This document shows positions 10,908 to 23,049 of a stretch of 64,000 nt of DNA, in pieces; the stretch's first letter is position 1; every line of letters begins with the position of its first letter. The translations under genes and the position numbers were made by a program. The DNA lies in the NCBI GenBank assembly GCA_020310875.1, contig CM035417.1, positions 105,719,147 through 105,783,146 on the forward strand. Direction: 5' to 3'. Below the pieces are notes generated by a model. That model was not told the DNA's origin. It made no database searches and was given only the letters and a program-made list of their open reading frames with translations. Origin of the DNA: Ceratopteris richardii (taxonomy: Eukaryota > Streptophyta > Polypodiopsida > Polypodiales > Pteridaceae).

Positions 10908-11967
10908 ATGGGCTGCCAATGCAACCACGGTACGAATGGTAGTCATGCGTGATGTAGGTGCAAAAGTTTCCTCATAGTCAATGCCATATTGCTCCGCATA
11001 TCCTTTGGCAACTAAGTGAGCTTTGTAGCGATCAATGCTACCATCAAATTTTCTCTTAATCTTGTAAACCCACTTTGTACCAATGGGATTCTTTCCTTTT
11101 GGCAATTCACATAACTCCCAAGTACCATTCCTATGTATGGAATCCATTTCTGATTGCATAGCACTCATCCATTGTGGATCATCACATGCATCTTCAAAAG
11201 AAAGTGGCTCTTCATTACATGCTCTAGCAATAAGAGAATAATCCACAAAATTACTTGATGCATGGTGAGAGCTTGATCTTGTTCTACCAAGTAAAGGTGC
11301 ACTCAATTTGCTGTCCTGCAAAGTTTGTTTCAACCATTTTGGCATAGATTGTGCACTCTTGATAGACATGCGTTCATTATGTAATACATCTTCAATATGT
11401 ACATCATGCGTGGGCTGAATTTCATGTTCATTTTCAGCCATATTTTGACGCAAATCTTCAGCCATATGTGGCTGGAAATTTCCAGCAGTTTTGACAATTT
11501 TTGGCTGAAATTTTTCAGCCATGTTTGGCTGGAAATTCTCTACATTTTCAGCCCTATTTGGCTGGAATTTTTCAGCCCTTTGAACCTTAGGTGGCTGGTC
11601 TACATGGCCATAGTCAAGCGCACCATTTTGGAACAAAGGCATGAGCGTATCGAACACATCTTGTGAGCTAACTGTTGGCTGTTTTTTGCATTCAAGTAGA
11701 GGGAAAACTGAATTTTCAGCAAATGCCACATCTCAACTCACAATAATTGTGTTCTTCAATGGATGGTACAAACGATATCCCTTACTTTCAGCACTATAAC
11801 CAACAAATATACATTTCTTTGCCTTGTCATCAAGTTTGTGACGTTGTTGTGATGGCACAAGAGCATATGCCAAACAACCAAACACATGCATATGACTAAC
11901 CATAGGCTTATGACCATTCCAAGCCTCATAAGGAGTGATGACTCTCAATGCTTTTTTAGGGGATTTT
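10908..11967 (-). mobile_element. Copia fossil L, integrase C-terminus to RT N-terminus (right of insertion)
   Basis: Minus-strand coding remains of fossil L continue here. From right to left they show the integrase C-terminal region ([16 protein letters not shown]), a linker, and the start of reverse transcriptase (GTKWVYKIKR, YKAHLVAKGYA, YEETFAP). The linker, about 11430-11600, contains a short repeated peptide around FQP...AE. The right side is truncated where a family-C LTR begins near 11968; gag, protease and the 5' LTR are not seen. It is broken in several places. Confidence 0.87.
11430..11605 (-). repeat. Degenerate coding minisatellite in linker of copia fossil L
   Basis: The DNA repeats variants of TTTTCAGCC...TTTGGCTGGAAATTT about five times. 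Read on the minus strand it yields recurring FQP and AE peptides between the integrase and reverse-transcriptase regions. The repeats are unequal in spacing. Confidence 0.7.
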
Positions 11968-12184
11968 GAGGTATGTGGAAGAACACAAACAACACAAGCA
12001 ATAGGAAGAAGCTTCAAGCAAAACACACAATAGTGAATGAATTACAAAGTGAATGTACAAGAATGAGTAACCAATTAGGTTTACATGCATATATAGAAGT
12101 CAGGGAAAAACCTTATAAAGTGGGAAAATGTGCCCCAATGTTCCTAAGTGTGTTCATAAACATCACTACCAAAATATATCAACA
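11968..12184 (-). repeat. Family-C copia LTR, probable solo or truncated copy
   Basis: Reverse complement of the ~230-bp family-C LTR: a GAAGAAGCTTCAAGC-type purine-rich stretch, a GAATG...TACAAGAATG stretch, and a terminal ATATATCAACA. No adjacent primer-binding site or coding region of the same family is recognisable. The left edge, against integrase sequence of L, is approximate. Confidence 0.72.
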
Positions 12185-12312
12185 AGCATGAGTAATACTT
12201 CTTCATCTTAACATGGTACGAAAGCATAGGTTAATGCTTAGTTTTGTTCTTTCTCCTTTATTTCTTTATGGATTCATGCTCATGTGGTTTAAATTTTAGT
12301 CTCCCTTATCAT

Positions 12313-12542
12313 TGTTAGAGTTTGAGGTCTACGCAAGCATACGAGAAACACGAGGAAGAAGAAGAAGAAGCTTGGAGAACAATGCAATATGGAAAGTATT
12401 ACCAACTAAATGTATAAATATAAGTGATCCATTAGGATTATAGGCATATGTACGAGTTGGGGAAAAAGTCTCCTAACAAGGGAAAAAAGTGGTTCGTTAT
12501 CCTAAATGTGTTCACACATGTCACTTACAAAATAGATCAACA
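12313..12542 (-). repeat. 3' LTR of family-C fossil H
   Basis: Starts on the plus strand as TGTTAGAGTTTGAGG and ends ...GATCAACA, matching the reverse complement of the family-C LTR. The sequence to its right matches the RNase H end of the same family. Confidence 0.82.
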
Positions 12543-15306
12543 TATCAACCCTGGGAATGATGTGGTGAACAAGGAGCTTGCACTCATCTTAAGGAAGTTT
12601 AGAGCAATGTGGAAAGAAATCTATTCACAATATGAAGTAAGACCAAAGCTTTGCAAAACTCTTCAAACTTCTTGCTAGAGATAGCCTTTATGAAAAGGTC
12701 TGGAACGTTATCTTGTATGAACACATAAGCCAAACTGATCTCTTCAGGGGAGAGTCTCTCCTTCACATAATGATAGTGCACCCCTCAAAGTGCTTTGTGC
12801 AAGCATGGAACTCAGAGTTTCATAATAGTAAAAATGGTGTTGGTAGAAGATTGATTAAGACCCATATCAACCAAAATGTATCTAAGCCACACCGACTCAA
12901 CAATCGCTTTGAATGTTGAGCTAAATCCATGCTCACAACTAGATGGGGTCAAAGTAGAGTGCTTCTTGCTCAACCAACATATGCATGAGTTTTCAAGAAT
13001 GAAGCAAAAACATTGGTAAACACATGAGTGTCATAACAACTATCCCAATTTGGGTTAGAAAAAGCATGTTAATCTAACTGTAATCATCCTCCTTCGTATA
13101 AAATAATCTAGTATCACTCAAAAGAGTGAAAGATCTGCTTAAAGATATGACAATGCTTCACATCTAGGCAATACATATACCTACTCATCTTTGAGACAAA
13201 AAATTGAATATCAAAATGATCTATACATTGCTAATGGAGAAAAACATCAAAAGCATCTACAACATCATAAGCCTCAATCGTAAACTTTCCTCAATGGGGG
13301 TGGAAACCAATGAACAACATATAAGAAACATTTGCAATAATGATTAGAAGTACATCATCTATACTTAGCATGTAAGGTGATCTCAGTTGGACTACTCTCA
13401 ACTCCATTTTCTAGCAAGTATGCATGTATCTTTTCATATCAAGCATGTGGTGCTTGCTTCAATCTAAACAATGCCTTTCTCAACCTATACACTTTTTTCA
13501 TGCCCTTTTTACAATAAACCACAAGGCAGAAATACAACTACTTCTTCATGTAAATCATCACTCATAAATATATTTTTAATGTCCAACTCATGTATATTCC
13601 AACCATGATGAGCTGCAAATGAACAAATGCTACAAACAGTGGTCATTCGACATGTGGGAGAAAACGTCTCATCAAAATGAATGCCCTTCTCTTGATCATA
13701 ACCATTGGCAATAAGCCTAGCTTTATACCTATCAACTCTTCCATATGGCTTAAGTTTTAGCATGTACTCATTAAGTTTTGATGTCCTTTTTGCATGGAGG
13801 AAAATCACATAATACCAAGTACCATTCTTTATAGTGGCATCATATTTTGATTGCATAGAAGCCATGAAATTTTTTAATCATGTGCTTCATCAAATGAAAG
13901 AGGCTCATTCTCATCAAGACTAGAGGCAACCCTTGCAAAACAATCTGATGCAAGGGAAGCACTATGGGATCATAAAAAGGTATGATATCACAAAATCGAA
14001 TCAAATTTTCTATCTTACAAAGCCTAGAGAAGCCATTTTGGCATAGTTTTTACATCTTCTATGTCAATAATCTCATCAATAAGTCCATCATTTAAATGTG
14101 TATCAGAAATGGAAGGATTTGCATCATCATTTGAGACCTATAAAGTCTCAAAAATTGCCTCATTAGGATCAGCACTTGATTTTCCATCTGTCAAAAGAGA
14201 CGGCAAAGTTTCATACACGTCTGTTGAGCTAATTGATGTCTTCTTAGTATATGAAAGTAAGGGTTAAATTGCATCTTCAACAAAAAAAACATCACGACTG
14301 ACTAGAGTGCATTTAGTCTGTGGATGATACAGATGATAGCCTTTGCTTTCAGAACAATACCCAATGAGAATACATTTTAGTGCATGAGCATCAAGTTTTT
14401 TGTGTTGTTATTCAAGCAAAAATGCATATGCCAAACAACCAAAAACATGAAGATGTGCAATAGATGGCCCATGGCAAGCCTCATATGGAGTGATAAATTG
14501 CAATGATTTGGTGGGAACTTGTTAAGTACATATGCTACACACATAATAGCCTCAAGCAAGAAGCTATGGTAAAGCATGACTTTTGACCATACACCTTGTC
14601 ATTTCCATGAAAGACATGTTATTCATCTTAGCAACTTCATTTTGTTGAGGTGTATATGGCACTGTACATTGATGTTCTATCCCAAGCTTAACCACAAATG
14701 CATGAAACTCAAAAGACATATAGTCCTCCCCTCAATCATAATGTAAGGTGCCTATTTTACATGTTTACATATTTTTAGCCATAAACAAGAACTATTTAAA
14801 GCACATAAATACTTTGGGCTTTTTTTCAATGGATAAACCCATGCATGCTTGGAAAATTCATCAGTGAAAGTGACGAAGTATAGGTAATTCCCAAATGAAG
14901 GGGTCTAGATAGGATCACAGACATCCCTATCAAAAAGCTACAATTTATTTGTAACTCTAATCGAACTATCTTTTAGGAAGGAAGAACACTATGTTTTAGG
15001 TAAAATACAAACTTCACATACATTTTTAGAGGGTGCCTCAAGTTTGGTCAAAGAGGACACCATTTCAGATTTTTTCAAGCGAAAGAAACTAGCAAAATTT
15101 AGATAACCAAAAGGTGCATCACAAAGGTCTGCATCTAAAATAGCATCAAAATTATGAACTACACATGCTGGTTCATTCTCAAACCTTGCATAATCTATGG
15201 GCTTATACAACCCATGACATAAAATGAAAAAAGTGATTATAACATCACCATTTGTAGAGATCTTGAATTCTACATATGTCATCAACAACTTTGACAACCA
15301 AGCCAA
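12313..15306 (-). mobile_element. Family-C copia fossil H, 3' half
   Basis: Minus-strand relic with its 3' LTR at 12313-12542, then RNase H (about 12590-13080), reverse transcriptase (about 13380-13920), integrase (about 14280-14950) and the pre-integrase region (about 14980-15300). Order and similarity match the better-preserved family-C copy at 28590-33695. Gag, protease and the 5' LTR are absent because another relic begins at 15307. The element is heavily broken. The 128 bases between 12185 and 12312 show nothing recognisable. Confidence 0.85.
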
Positions 15307-16919
15307 TGTTGGGTAGTGTGAGGAGATGGTTGGGTATGCTTTAGAGATGAGTTGGTGTTGCACAAAACCTGCTCTATACTTGCCACATTGACTCAAATGA
15401 TGCTTAATATACTCCTTTCGCTTCATTATAATGCATTTACGACCACTAGGTACTTTGGAACATCATCCCCAAAAGTTTGCATTAAAATAGATAAATTGCA
15501 TATGCAAGGAATGAGAGAACTTTTTATTTTGGGAATGTAGGTGCTCAGTATCTTGCTCAGAGCTCACAATCTTGTATGAATTGAATAGAGAGCTTTTTCA
15601 CACATCTAACTCATGTGTATAGCTAAATAAATCAAGTTATTTCATGAATTTAGATGCACTATACACTGAGATATGCATTTAGCAATGTAGCGTGGGTCAT
15701 CCCAACATTTTAGGTTCAAGATGGTGTGCAAACATAGTCAACTTCATCACTTCATATCTCATGATTGGCTGAACCAAATATAATGAAACTTACTATCTAG
15801 ATAGTAGACACCCATTCTAACAATATTAAGTTAAACTGCATCAAATGGTTCAATAGACTCAGAGAAATCACTCCTGCAAAATCATTGAAATGATGAAGAT
15901 GCAATAGAGAGCAGTAGATAGAAATGAGCTTGAAGAAATGTATCAAATTATGTATGCTAATGAACATATGATACAAGGGAAGTGTAGTGGACTACCCATA
16001 CATATGTTGAGCTCAAGGTATGCTCAATGATGCAGCTCAACATCTCTTAGAATGACTCACACTAATCCGCAACCAAAGGCTTCTCTTTTTGTGCTCAACT
16101 AGTGAGTTTGAATTTTGAATTTCCCTCACACAAAAGTGTTTCTACACTTTAGGGGTGATTTTCATTGATTCCGTATACCACATGAGTCGTGGGTTCAGCT
16201 CACTAACTTCATGAGATTCCATATTCTCTAGCTTTTACATTTATCCAAAAGTAAATACACCTATATTGACAAGAAGGTATTCATATGTGGTCCTCCATGT
16301 GAGGTACATGAATTGATGAGTAGTCTTGAATACTTAGTCAAGCACTTAGGCTTGATCAATGTACCAAAAACTCCCGCTCAAGCCTAAGATGCTTTAGTCT
16401 TTAGTCCTTCATGATTTCCTTCAAACTAATCATTGACTTGAACCTATTTAATTTGCTTCCATCCAATGCCTTTGTCATCATATCTACACATTATTGATGT
16501 GTGGATAGATACGAGAGTTGTACCTCCCTACTCATGATCTTTTCTCTGACATAATGGTAGTGAACCTCTATATATTTGTTCATCCCATCATAGATAGGGT
16601 TAGCAACAAGATCTAATGGACTAATGTTGTCTCCGAATATATGTGGAGTAGAAGTATTCAACCTTAAATTTAAATACAGGGTTTTTATCCACATAGCTTC
16701 TTGAGTAGCATTTGCAAGTCCTGTGTATTCAACTTTACTTGATGAGAGAGCAACTATAGGTTACTTCCTTGAAGATCGTGAGATCAATTTTGTACTTGAA
16801 AATGTGAGATAGCCTAATGTGGTCATCCTATCATCTTTGGAACATGCCCAATCTGCATCAAAAAATAATTTGACATCTATATCAAAGCTATAAGGGTAAT
16901 ATAGCCCTTTATTAAATAT
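15307..16919 (-). mobile_element. Copia fossil I (related to the 4363-10907 family), 3' end only
   Basis: A degenerate LTR of about 1.06 kb (15307-16369) is followed on the right by minus-strand RNase H remains (about 16440-16915) that resemble the complete element at 4363-10907. A purine-rich ...GCTTGAGCGGGAG sequence (minus strand) occupies the expected polypurine position. The left edge, starting TGTTGGG, interrupts family-C fossil H. The right side is cut by a family-C LTR fragment at 16920. Only the 3' end remains, with several breaks. Confidence 0.75.
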
Positions 16920-17094
16920 TGTTGGAGATAGATGTCTGCGGAAGCATGCGAACAGCACAAGGAAGAAGAAGAAGCTTGGAGCACAAACACACAATACTGA
17001 ATGTATTACCACTAGAATGTACAAAGATAAGTAGCCCATTAGGGCAATAGGCGTATATACAAGCCGGGGGAAAAAAACCTCCTAAAGAAAGAGC
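16920..17094 (-). repeat. Family-C LTR fragment
   Basis: Matches the reverse complement of the family-C LTR from TGTTGGAGATAGATG through the AAGAAGAAGAAGCTTGG block to a CCTCCTAAAG stretch, then similarity stops about 60 bp short of the usual end. No primer-binding site lies beside it. Confidence 0.8.
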
Positions 17095-18977
17095 CTCATG
17101 TGCAAGGAATGCAAAGAACTTTGTGGCAAATTATAGAATACACATAGATTGGGCAAAAAGGAAGGCATCTACAACACTCTTTCTTTCTTTTGTTCCAAAC
17201 TGGAGCACATGGGAGTGAAGATGCCATGATGCCCTATGCAGGATTGTTTCATTGCCTCATAGAGAGAAAAGCGAAGTAGATCACTTAGGCCTTCACTATC
17301 ACATCTGCTTCTAAAATGAGCAGAAGAGTTCTAATGCATAACTATTCATAGTGGCATTTGCACCCTAAATGATCACTCAAAAAATGATTGTAAAAAGAAA
17401 TATAAAAAGAGAAATTATTATCTAAAGTTGCCCTTGGTGATGCCAACAAGCACAAAGCAAGGATCCTTCTATGGAAAAGTGGTCCACCAAGTGAATTTTC
17501 CCATGCTTTAAGGTTTCATGGACCACCAAAGGTTTTCGAAGAAGGCCCATTTATCTGCATTGTCTAGTGTTTTGCAAGTGTTCATGAGCACTCCACTTTC
17601 AGTGGGGATGAGAAACAAATACAATCTTCAATCTATACATGTGTGCCATGACACAAGAAGGAAAGTTTCTATTCATTGGAACGTCTTCATTTGCTATTCC
17701 TTGAGTAGAGGAATTGAAAACACAAAGAGATACCTACTTCAAAAGGTTGGGAGAGAGAGAGAGAGAGAGATGTTGTTTGCAAAATATCGCATAATAAAGC
17801 ACTCATCTATCAACCAAAGTTTTTGTCATCTCGAGCCATAGGGAAATTTGTTGGATGTACATGAGTTCAATGAATGTTGTTTAATCATCTCTTGCCAAGG
17901 TTCATTGCACAAGAAGACAATGGTTCTTCCAAAGGAAAACATAATTACTAATGCTAATCCGTTTTAGCTGCCATATTTGGGAAGCACAAAGAAAAGATTG
18001 GTGGGGTGATTTTCATATGAATGATGCATATAATCGTGTGTAGCTACACTTCACTCTCAGCCAGAGAATGATTATTTTTAAAAAGATCTAATTGCAACAT
18101 ATAGTAAGGTCATTCCAAGAAAAGATCAAAGACCATGCAAAAGTCATTCATCACTAGAACAACACACATACATATATGTGCAAGTACGATCTCATTTTGT
18201 AGGCAATAATGTATGACATAATCAATGATGTGAGTCACACTATTGATACCAAAATGTTTGGACACATGGATCTATGTGCATGGATTCACACTTTACAAAG
18301 AGGCACACTCGTTTGTTTCCATTTCTTTAGTCTTTTAAGAGAAAAATGTGGGTTTGCAAACAAAATTAAGACTCCAATTCAAAGGAAATTCCAAGCTTTT
18401 ACCTAGATTGATATTAGTTCATCTATTAATTTTTCTCTCATGTATCAAAGAAAGCCAAAAATGGTTGAGTACTTCATTTATTAAAGATCATGCCTCTATC
18501 ACTCTTTGGCATGCTTTGTGCATTGTCTCCATCATATTTTAGATAAATTTATTTCAAGCCTCATGAAAAGGGATTAGAAACAACCTTCATTGGAGGTAAG
18601 ACCTTCCCTATGAGTTCTATATATGTCATGCTCTCTCCAGGATCAAACATCAAAAATCAAGAACAAGTTCACGTGCATTGCAAGAGGAACAAAATGGATT
18701 CTACACTAACAAAAATGAAGAAAGAGGACTCTATAAGCATACACTACATTGAGAAGATCCCATGAACAGATCCAAAGAAAGACACATCACCAAAGAGAAA
18801 AATGGCAATAAAAGCACCACCTAACCCATGATTTAAAACCTTCTATATGTCTAGGGATTCTACATTTCCCTAGATCCTTGGGATGGCATATGTCTCAAAC
18901 ACCATGGATGGCATATGTTCATGCAATTAAAACCACATGGATGCCATGTGTCCATGAAACATCAATGGATGCCATAT
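17095..18977. other. Unclassified spacer with short minisatellite
   Basis: No supported gene was found. A short GA run lies at 17751-17770. From about 18885 to 18977 variants of a CATGGATGCCATATGTCC-like phrase recur about four times with unequal spacing; a fossil copia element is inserted in this repeat and the phrase reappears at 23045. A 107-codon open stretch at 17518-17841 resembles nothing I recognise. Confidence 0.5.
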
Positions 18978-19207
18978 TGTTGGATTTTTAGGTCTGCAGA
19001 AGCACTTGAAGAGCACAAGGAAGAAGAAGAAGCTTGGAGAAAGACAAACAATATTGAATGTATTACCAAGAGAATGCACAAAGATCAATGAATTGTAAGG
19101 GTTATAGGCATATATACAAGCAAGGGAAAAAAACCCCCTAAAGAGGGAAAAAAGTGCCGCAGTAGTCCTAGTGTGTTCACACACATCACCACCTAAATAT
19201 ATCAACA
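18978..19207 (-). repeat. 3' LTR of fossil J
   Basis: 230 bp; plus-strand start TGTTGGATTTTTAGG, end ATATATCAACA, followed by the complement of the polypurine tract (ATCCCCCATGG). Confidence 0.87.
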
Positions 19208-22200
19208 AATCCCCCATGGGAGTGATGTGGTGAACAAGGATTGGCACTCAAGTATAAGGAAGTGCCAAGCTATGTGGAATCAATCCACAAAAGGAAGTAA
19301 GTCCAAAGCTTTGCGGAAAGCTTCAAACTTCTCCCTAGGGAGAGCCTTTGTGAAAAGGTCTCCAATCTTCTCCTCTGTGGGCACATATGCCAAATTGATC
19401 TCTCCAGCAGAGAAACTCTCCCTGACATAATGATAATGCACCTTAGTGTGCTTAGTGGGAGCATGGAACATAGGTTTCCTCACAACTGCCAATGTCCTCT
19501 ATCGATCAGTGAAGATGGTGGTGGTAGAAGACCGACCAACACCCAAATTCGCCATAAGGTGTCTGAGCCACACACACTCAACAGGTGCTATGAAAGCTGC
19601 CCTATACTCATCCTCACAACTAGAAATGACCACAGTAGGTTGCTTCTTGCTCAACCAAGATATGCATGAGCTACCAAGCATGAAGGAAAAACCACTCGTG
19701 GACACATGAGTGTCACAGAAACTAGCCTAGTCAGAGTCAAAAAAATCATGTAAATCTAGACGTAGTAATCCCCCCTTGGGATAAAACAATCCAAGTAGTT
19801 GGGTAGCACTCAAGTAGTGAAAGATGCGCTTAACTACCTGCCAATGCTTAACATCTGGACAATGGATAAACATGCTCATCTGTGAGGCAGCAAATTGAAT
19901 ATTTGTCGGGTAATGCATAAGTAAATCAAGCATCAAATAGCATGTTGATAGAGAACAACATCAAATGCATCTCTAGCATCATGAAGAATCAACTGTGAAC
20001 CTATATCCATAGGAGTTGCAATAGGTTTGTAGTCTTCAAGGCCAAAATGCTACAATAATGTGTCAATATATTTTTTTTGACACAAAACTATTCCATCATC
20101 AACTTGCATAAACTGAATGCCCAAATAATGATGCAAATGCCCCGAAGTTGACATCTCAAATGAGGCATGCAAATCAGTCTTAAAATTAGAAATATGCTTC
20201 TCATGAGGACTAGTGAGCAGCATGTCATCAACATAGACAACAATCATCAGAAGCACATCATTTGCATGCTTAACAAATAAGGTGCTCAGTTGGACTATTC
20301 TCAAAACCATGTGCAATCATGTAGGCATGTATCTTTTCACACCAAGCACGTGGTGCTTGCTTCTATAATGCCTTTTTTAACCTACACACTTTTTTTTAAT
20401 TCCATTTTTGCACAAAACCAGGGGGTTGAAAAACATACACTTCTTCATGCAAGTCATTATTTAGAAATTCCATTTTACTATCCAACTGATGTACGTTCCA
20501 ACCACGATAAGCTGCAAGTGCACAAATACTACGAACAATATTCATTCATCATGTAGGAGCAAAGGTCTCATCAAAGGCACTATAAACTAATTTTTTATCT
20601 CATTCTCAGCCAAAAATGCATTAAAATTTGAAGACATATATTCCCCCCTCAATTAGAATGGAGGGTGCCCATTTTACATGCTGACAGATTTTTAGCCAAA
20701 ACCAAAAACTCTTTGAAGCACATAAACACTTCAAACTTTGCTTTTAGTGGATATATCCATGCATGCCTGGAAAAATCATCAATGAAAGTCACGAAGTAAA
20801 TATAGTTCCCAAAAGAGGGTCTCTACATACGACCACAGACATCACTCTAAACAAGCTGTATTTTTTTAGTAGCTCAATCTGACCCATCTTTTGGGAAGAA
20901 CGAATGCTACATTTTGCCCAAAATATAGCTTCATCGACATGTTTACCAGGTTACTCAAGGTTGGGCAAAGAGGACACCATTTCAGATTTGTGCGAGCATA
21001 GTAAGCTATCAGATGACCAAAGCGTGCATGCCAAAGCTTTGCATCTGACATAGCTTGAGAATCTTGAACTACACATGTTGAATTATTCATAGATTTTGCA
21101 TAATTTATGAGTTTATATAGCCAATGACATAAAATGCCAGAAGCAATAATGATATCATCATTTGACATATCGTGAACTGTACATTTGTCATCAACAAATT
21201 TCACAACCAAGCCAATCAAATTGTTAATAGATTTTACTTGATCCCTACCACAAATAAAGCATCTGACAATGTAAAAGAACTACCATCAGCAATATTTAGA
21301 ATGATCTTAACAACTCCCATAACAAGATAAGAGGAGTGGCTGGCACATGCCACAATATTCCCTCTAGGGGTAGGCTCAAGTGAAGTGAAGAAATTGCACT
21401 GCCAGCTAATGTGTTTGGTTGCCCCACTATCAAATTACCAAACATCTTAGTCTATTGCAAACATACACTATTCATGAGAAGATGGTTCATAATTGCAAAT
21501 AGTAGTAAATGTCCATTCTTCATTCTACACAAGATTTGCACACTCTGATTTGGGGGTAGAGGCTTTTACAACAACCATTCCCGCCTCTTTTTTCTTTGCT
21601 TCTTTTGCAACCAAATTTGGAAAACTCTTCATGAAATGATCATTTCATTTATAGTATTTGCAAAACAATTTTTGCTTTTCTCTTTTCTTCTCGTCTCTTT
21701 CATCCTTCTTTGATTGTGGAGAATTAGCAGATTTTTGCTTACTAGTAGATGAGCTCCATTTACCTTTTCCCTTCTAATTAGCTAGGAAAGCTTGATCTAC
21801 AACACACATAATGGACATGTTCTACCTAGACTTATCTTTCTACAATAGAACAGAGACTTACTCCTCAAATGTTAAGGCAGTTGGATTGCCTTTCATCATG
21901 GATCAAAGAGTAGAAGCAAAACTTTGATATGAAGCTAGAAGACTATTCAGAACAGTCTACACAAGTGAACTATCAGGCAAGACTTCATCAGCAAAAATCA
22001 ACTTCTCCTTTAAATTTTTGATCTTTATAAAAAAACTCTCCATGAAATCTCATTCATTCATGTGCTCACTCTCCAACTGTTTTCGGAGGTAAACAACACG
22101 ATCCTCATTCCTTGCCTGGTATAAAGTGGTAAGTGCATCCCAAGCATCCTTTGTTGTTCTTTAGGAGCCAATGTGAGGAATAATGGCATGTTTGACACAC

Positions 22201-22816
22201 AAGGCTATCAATGCATATGCTTGAGCATCTCTGCCATCCCAACAAAGTTGCTCTGCAATAGGTGTAGCAGGATCCACAACACGAAGAACATCACCATCTT
22301 CAATGCCATCTACATTAGCTTTAGTAACTATATTTGCAAGTGTAATATGATGTTTTTTAACACCCTGCATAATATTCCACAGTCCTTTTTCAAACAATAC
22401 ATGACGCATCATATAAGCCCATAATGGGTAATTGGTACCATCCAACTTATCCTCAAGAGCCAACATATGCAATACATCACTACTTTCAGCCATGGCCACT
22501 AACTAAAATACCATGATGTGGAAAAATGATTGCATCTCAAAACGTTGAACAGAACTACCCTATCGAGTTCTGCTAAATGTATAGGAGACTCGGAGGTGCT
22601 TATACTGGTGAACCAAACCTGTATATATCTTTGGCACAAAAAGATAAAATTTCCTACATAAGTATTGTGATAATGCATTCGAAGGCCGAAATGAGCTCAA
22701 ATCGTGATTTTGAGTATGCTCTAATTGCCGTGAGTATGCTTACCAAATTTTTTGCGATTCTGAGACTGTGATTGGTGGGGTGTTGATGATGTCCTAGATG
22801 AAGCGGCAACCTACTC

Positions 22817-23044
22817 TAGAGTTTGAGGTCTCTGAAAGCACATGAACAACACAAGGAAGAAGAAGAAGCTTGGAGCACAACACACAATACTGAATGTATT
22901 ACCAAGAGAATGTACAAATATTTGTGACTCATTAGGATTATAGGCATATATACAAGTCAGTGAAAAAAAACCTCCTAAAGAGAGAAAAACGTGCCCTAGC
23001 AGTCCTAGTGTGTTCACACACATCACTACCTAAATATGTCAACA
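22817..23044 (-). repeat. 5' LTR of fossil J
   Basis: Family-C LTR, reverse complement, ending AATATGTCAACA. The sequence beside it, where the primer-binding site is expected, is shortened, so the left edge is approximate. Confidence 0.82.
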
Positions 23045-23049
23045 CATAT

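Larger units (their letters stand above)
18978..23044 (-). mobile_element. Family-C copia fossil J, both LTRs present
   Basis: Minus-strand family-C element with its 3' LTR at 18978-19207 and 5' LTR at about 22817-23044. CATAT occurs immediately outside both ends (18973-18977 and 23045-23049), a convincing 5-bp target duplication. Between the LTRs, right to left, lie gag (about 21780-22500), the protease/pre-integrase region (about 20870-21540), integrase traces, reverse transcriptase (about 20000-20580) and RNase H (about 19280-19930). The LTRs differ at many sites (roughly 15% by eye), so it is much older than the element at 4363. It is internally deleted relative to its relatives and has many breaks. 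Confidence 0.88.

Noticed and set aside
17518-17841. 107-codon plus-strand open frame
   Set aside because: No recognisable domain, ends near a GA run, and lies in decayed spacer; insufficient support.
18885-18977. CRISPR-like array
   Set aside because: Repeats are degenerate and unequally spaced, the context is plant nuclear DNA, and there are no associated genes.
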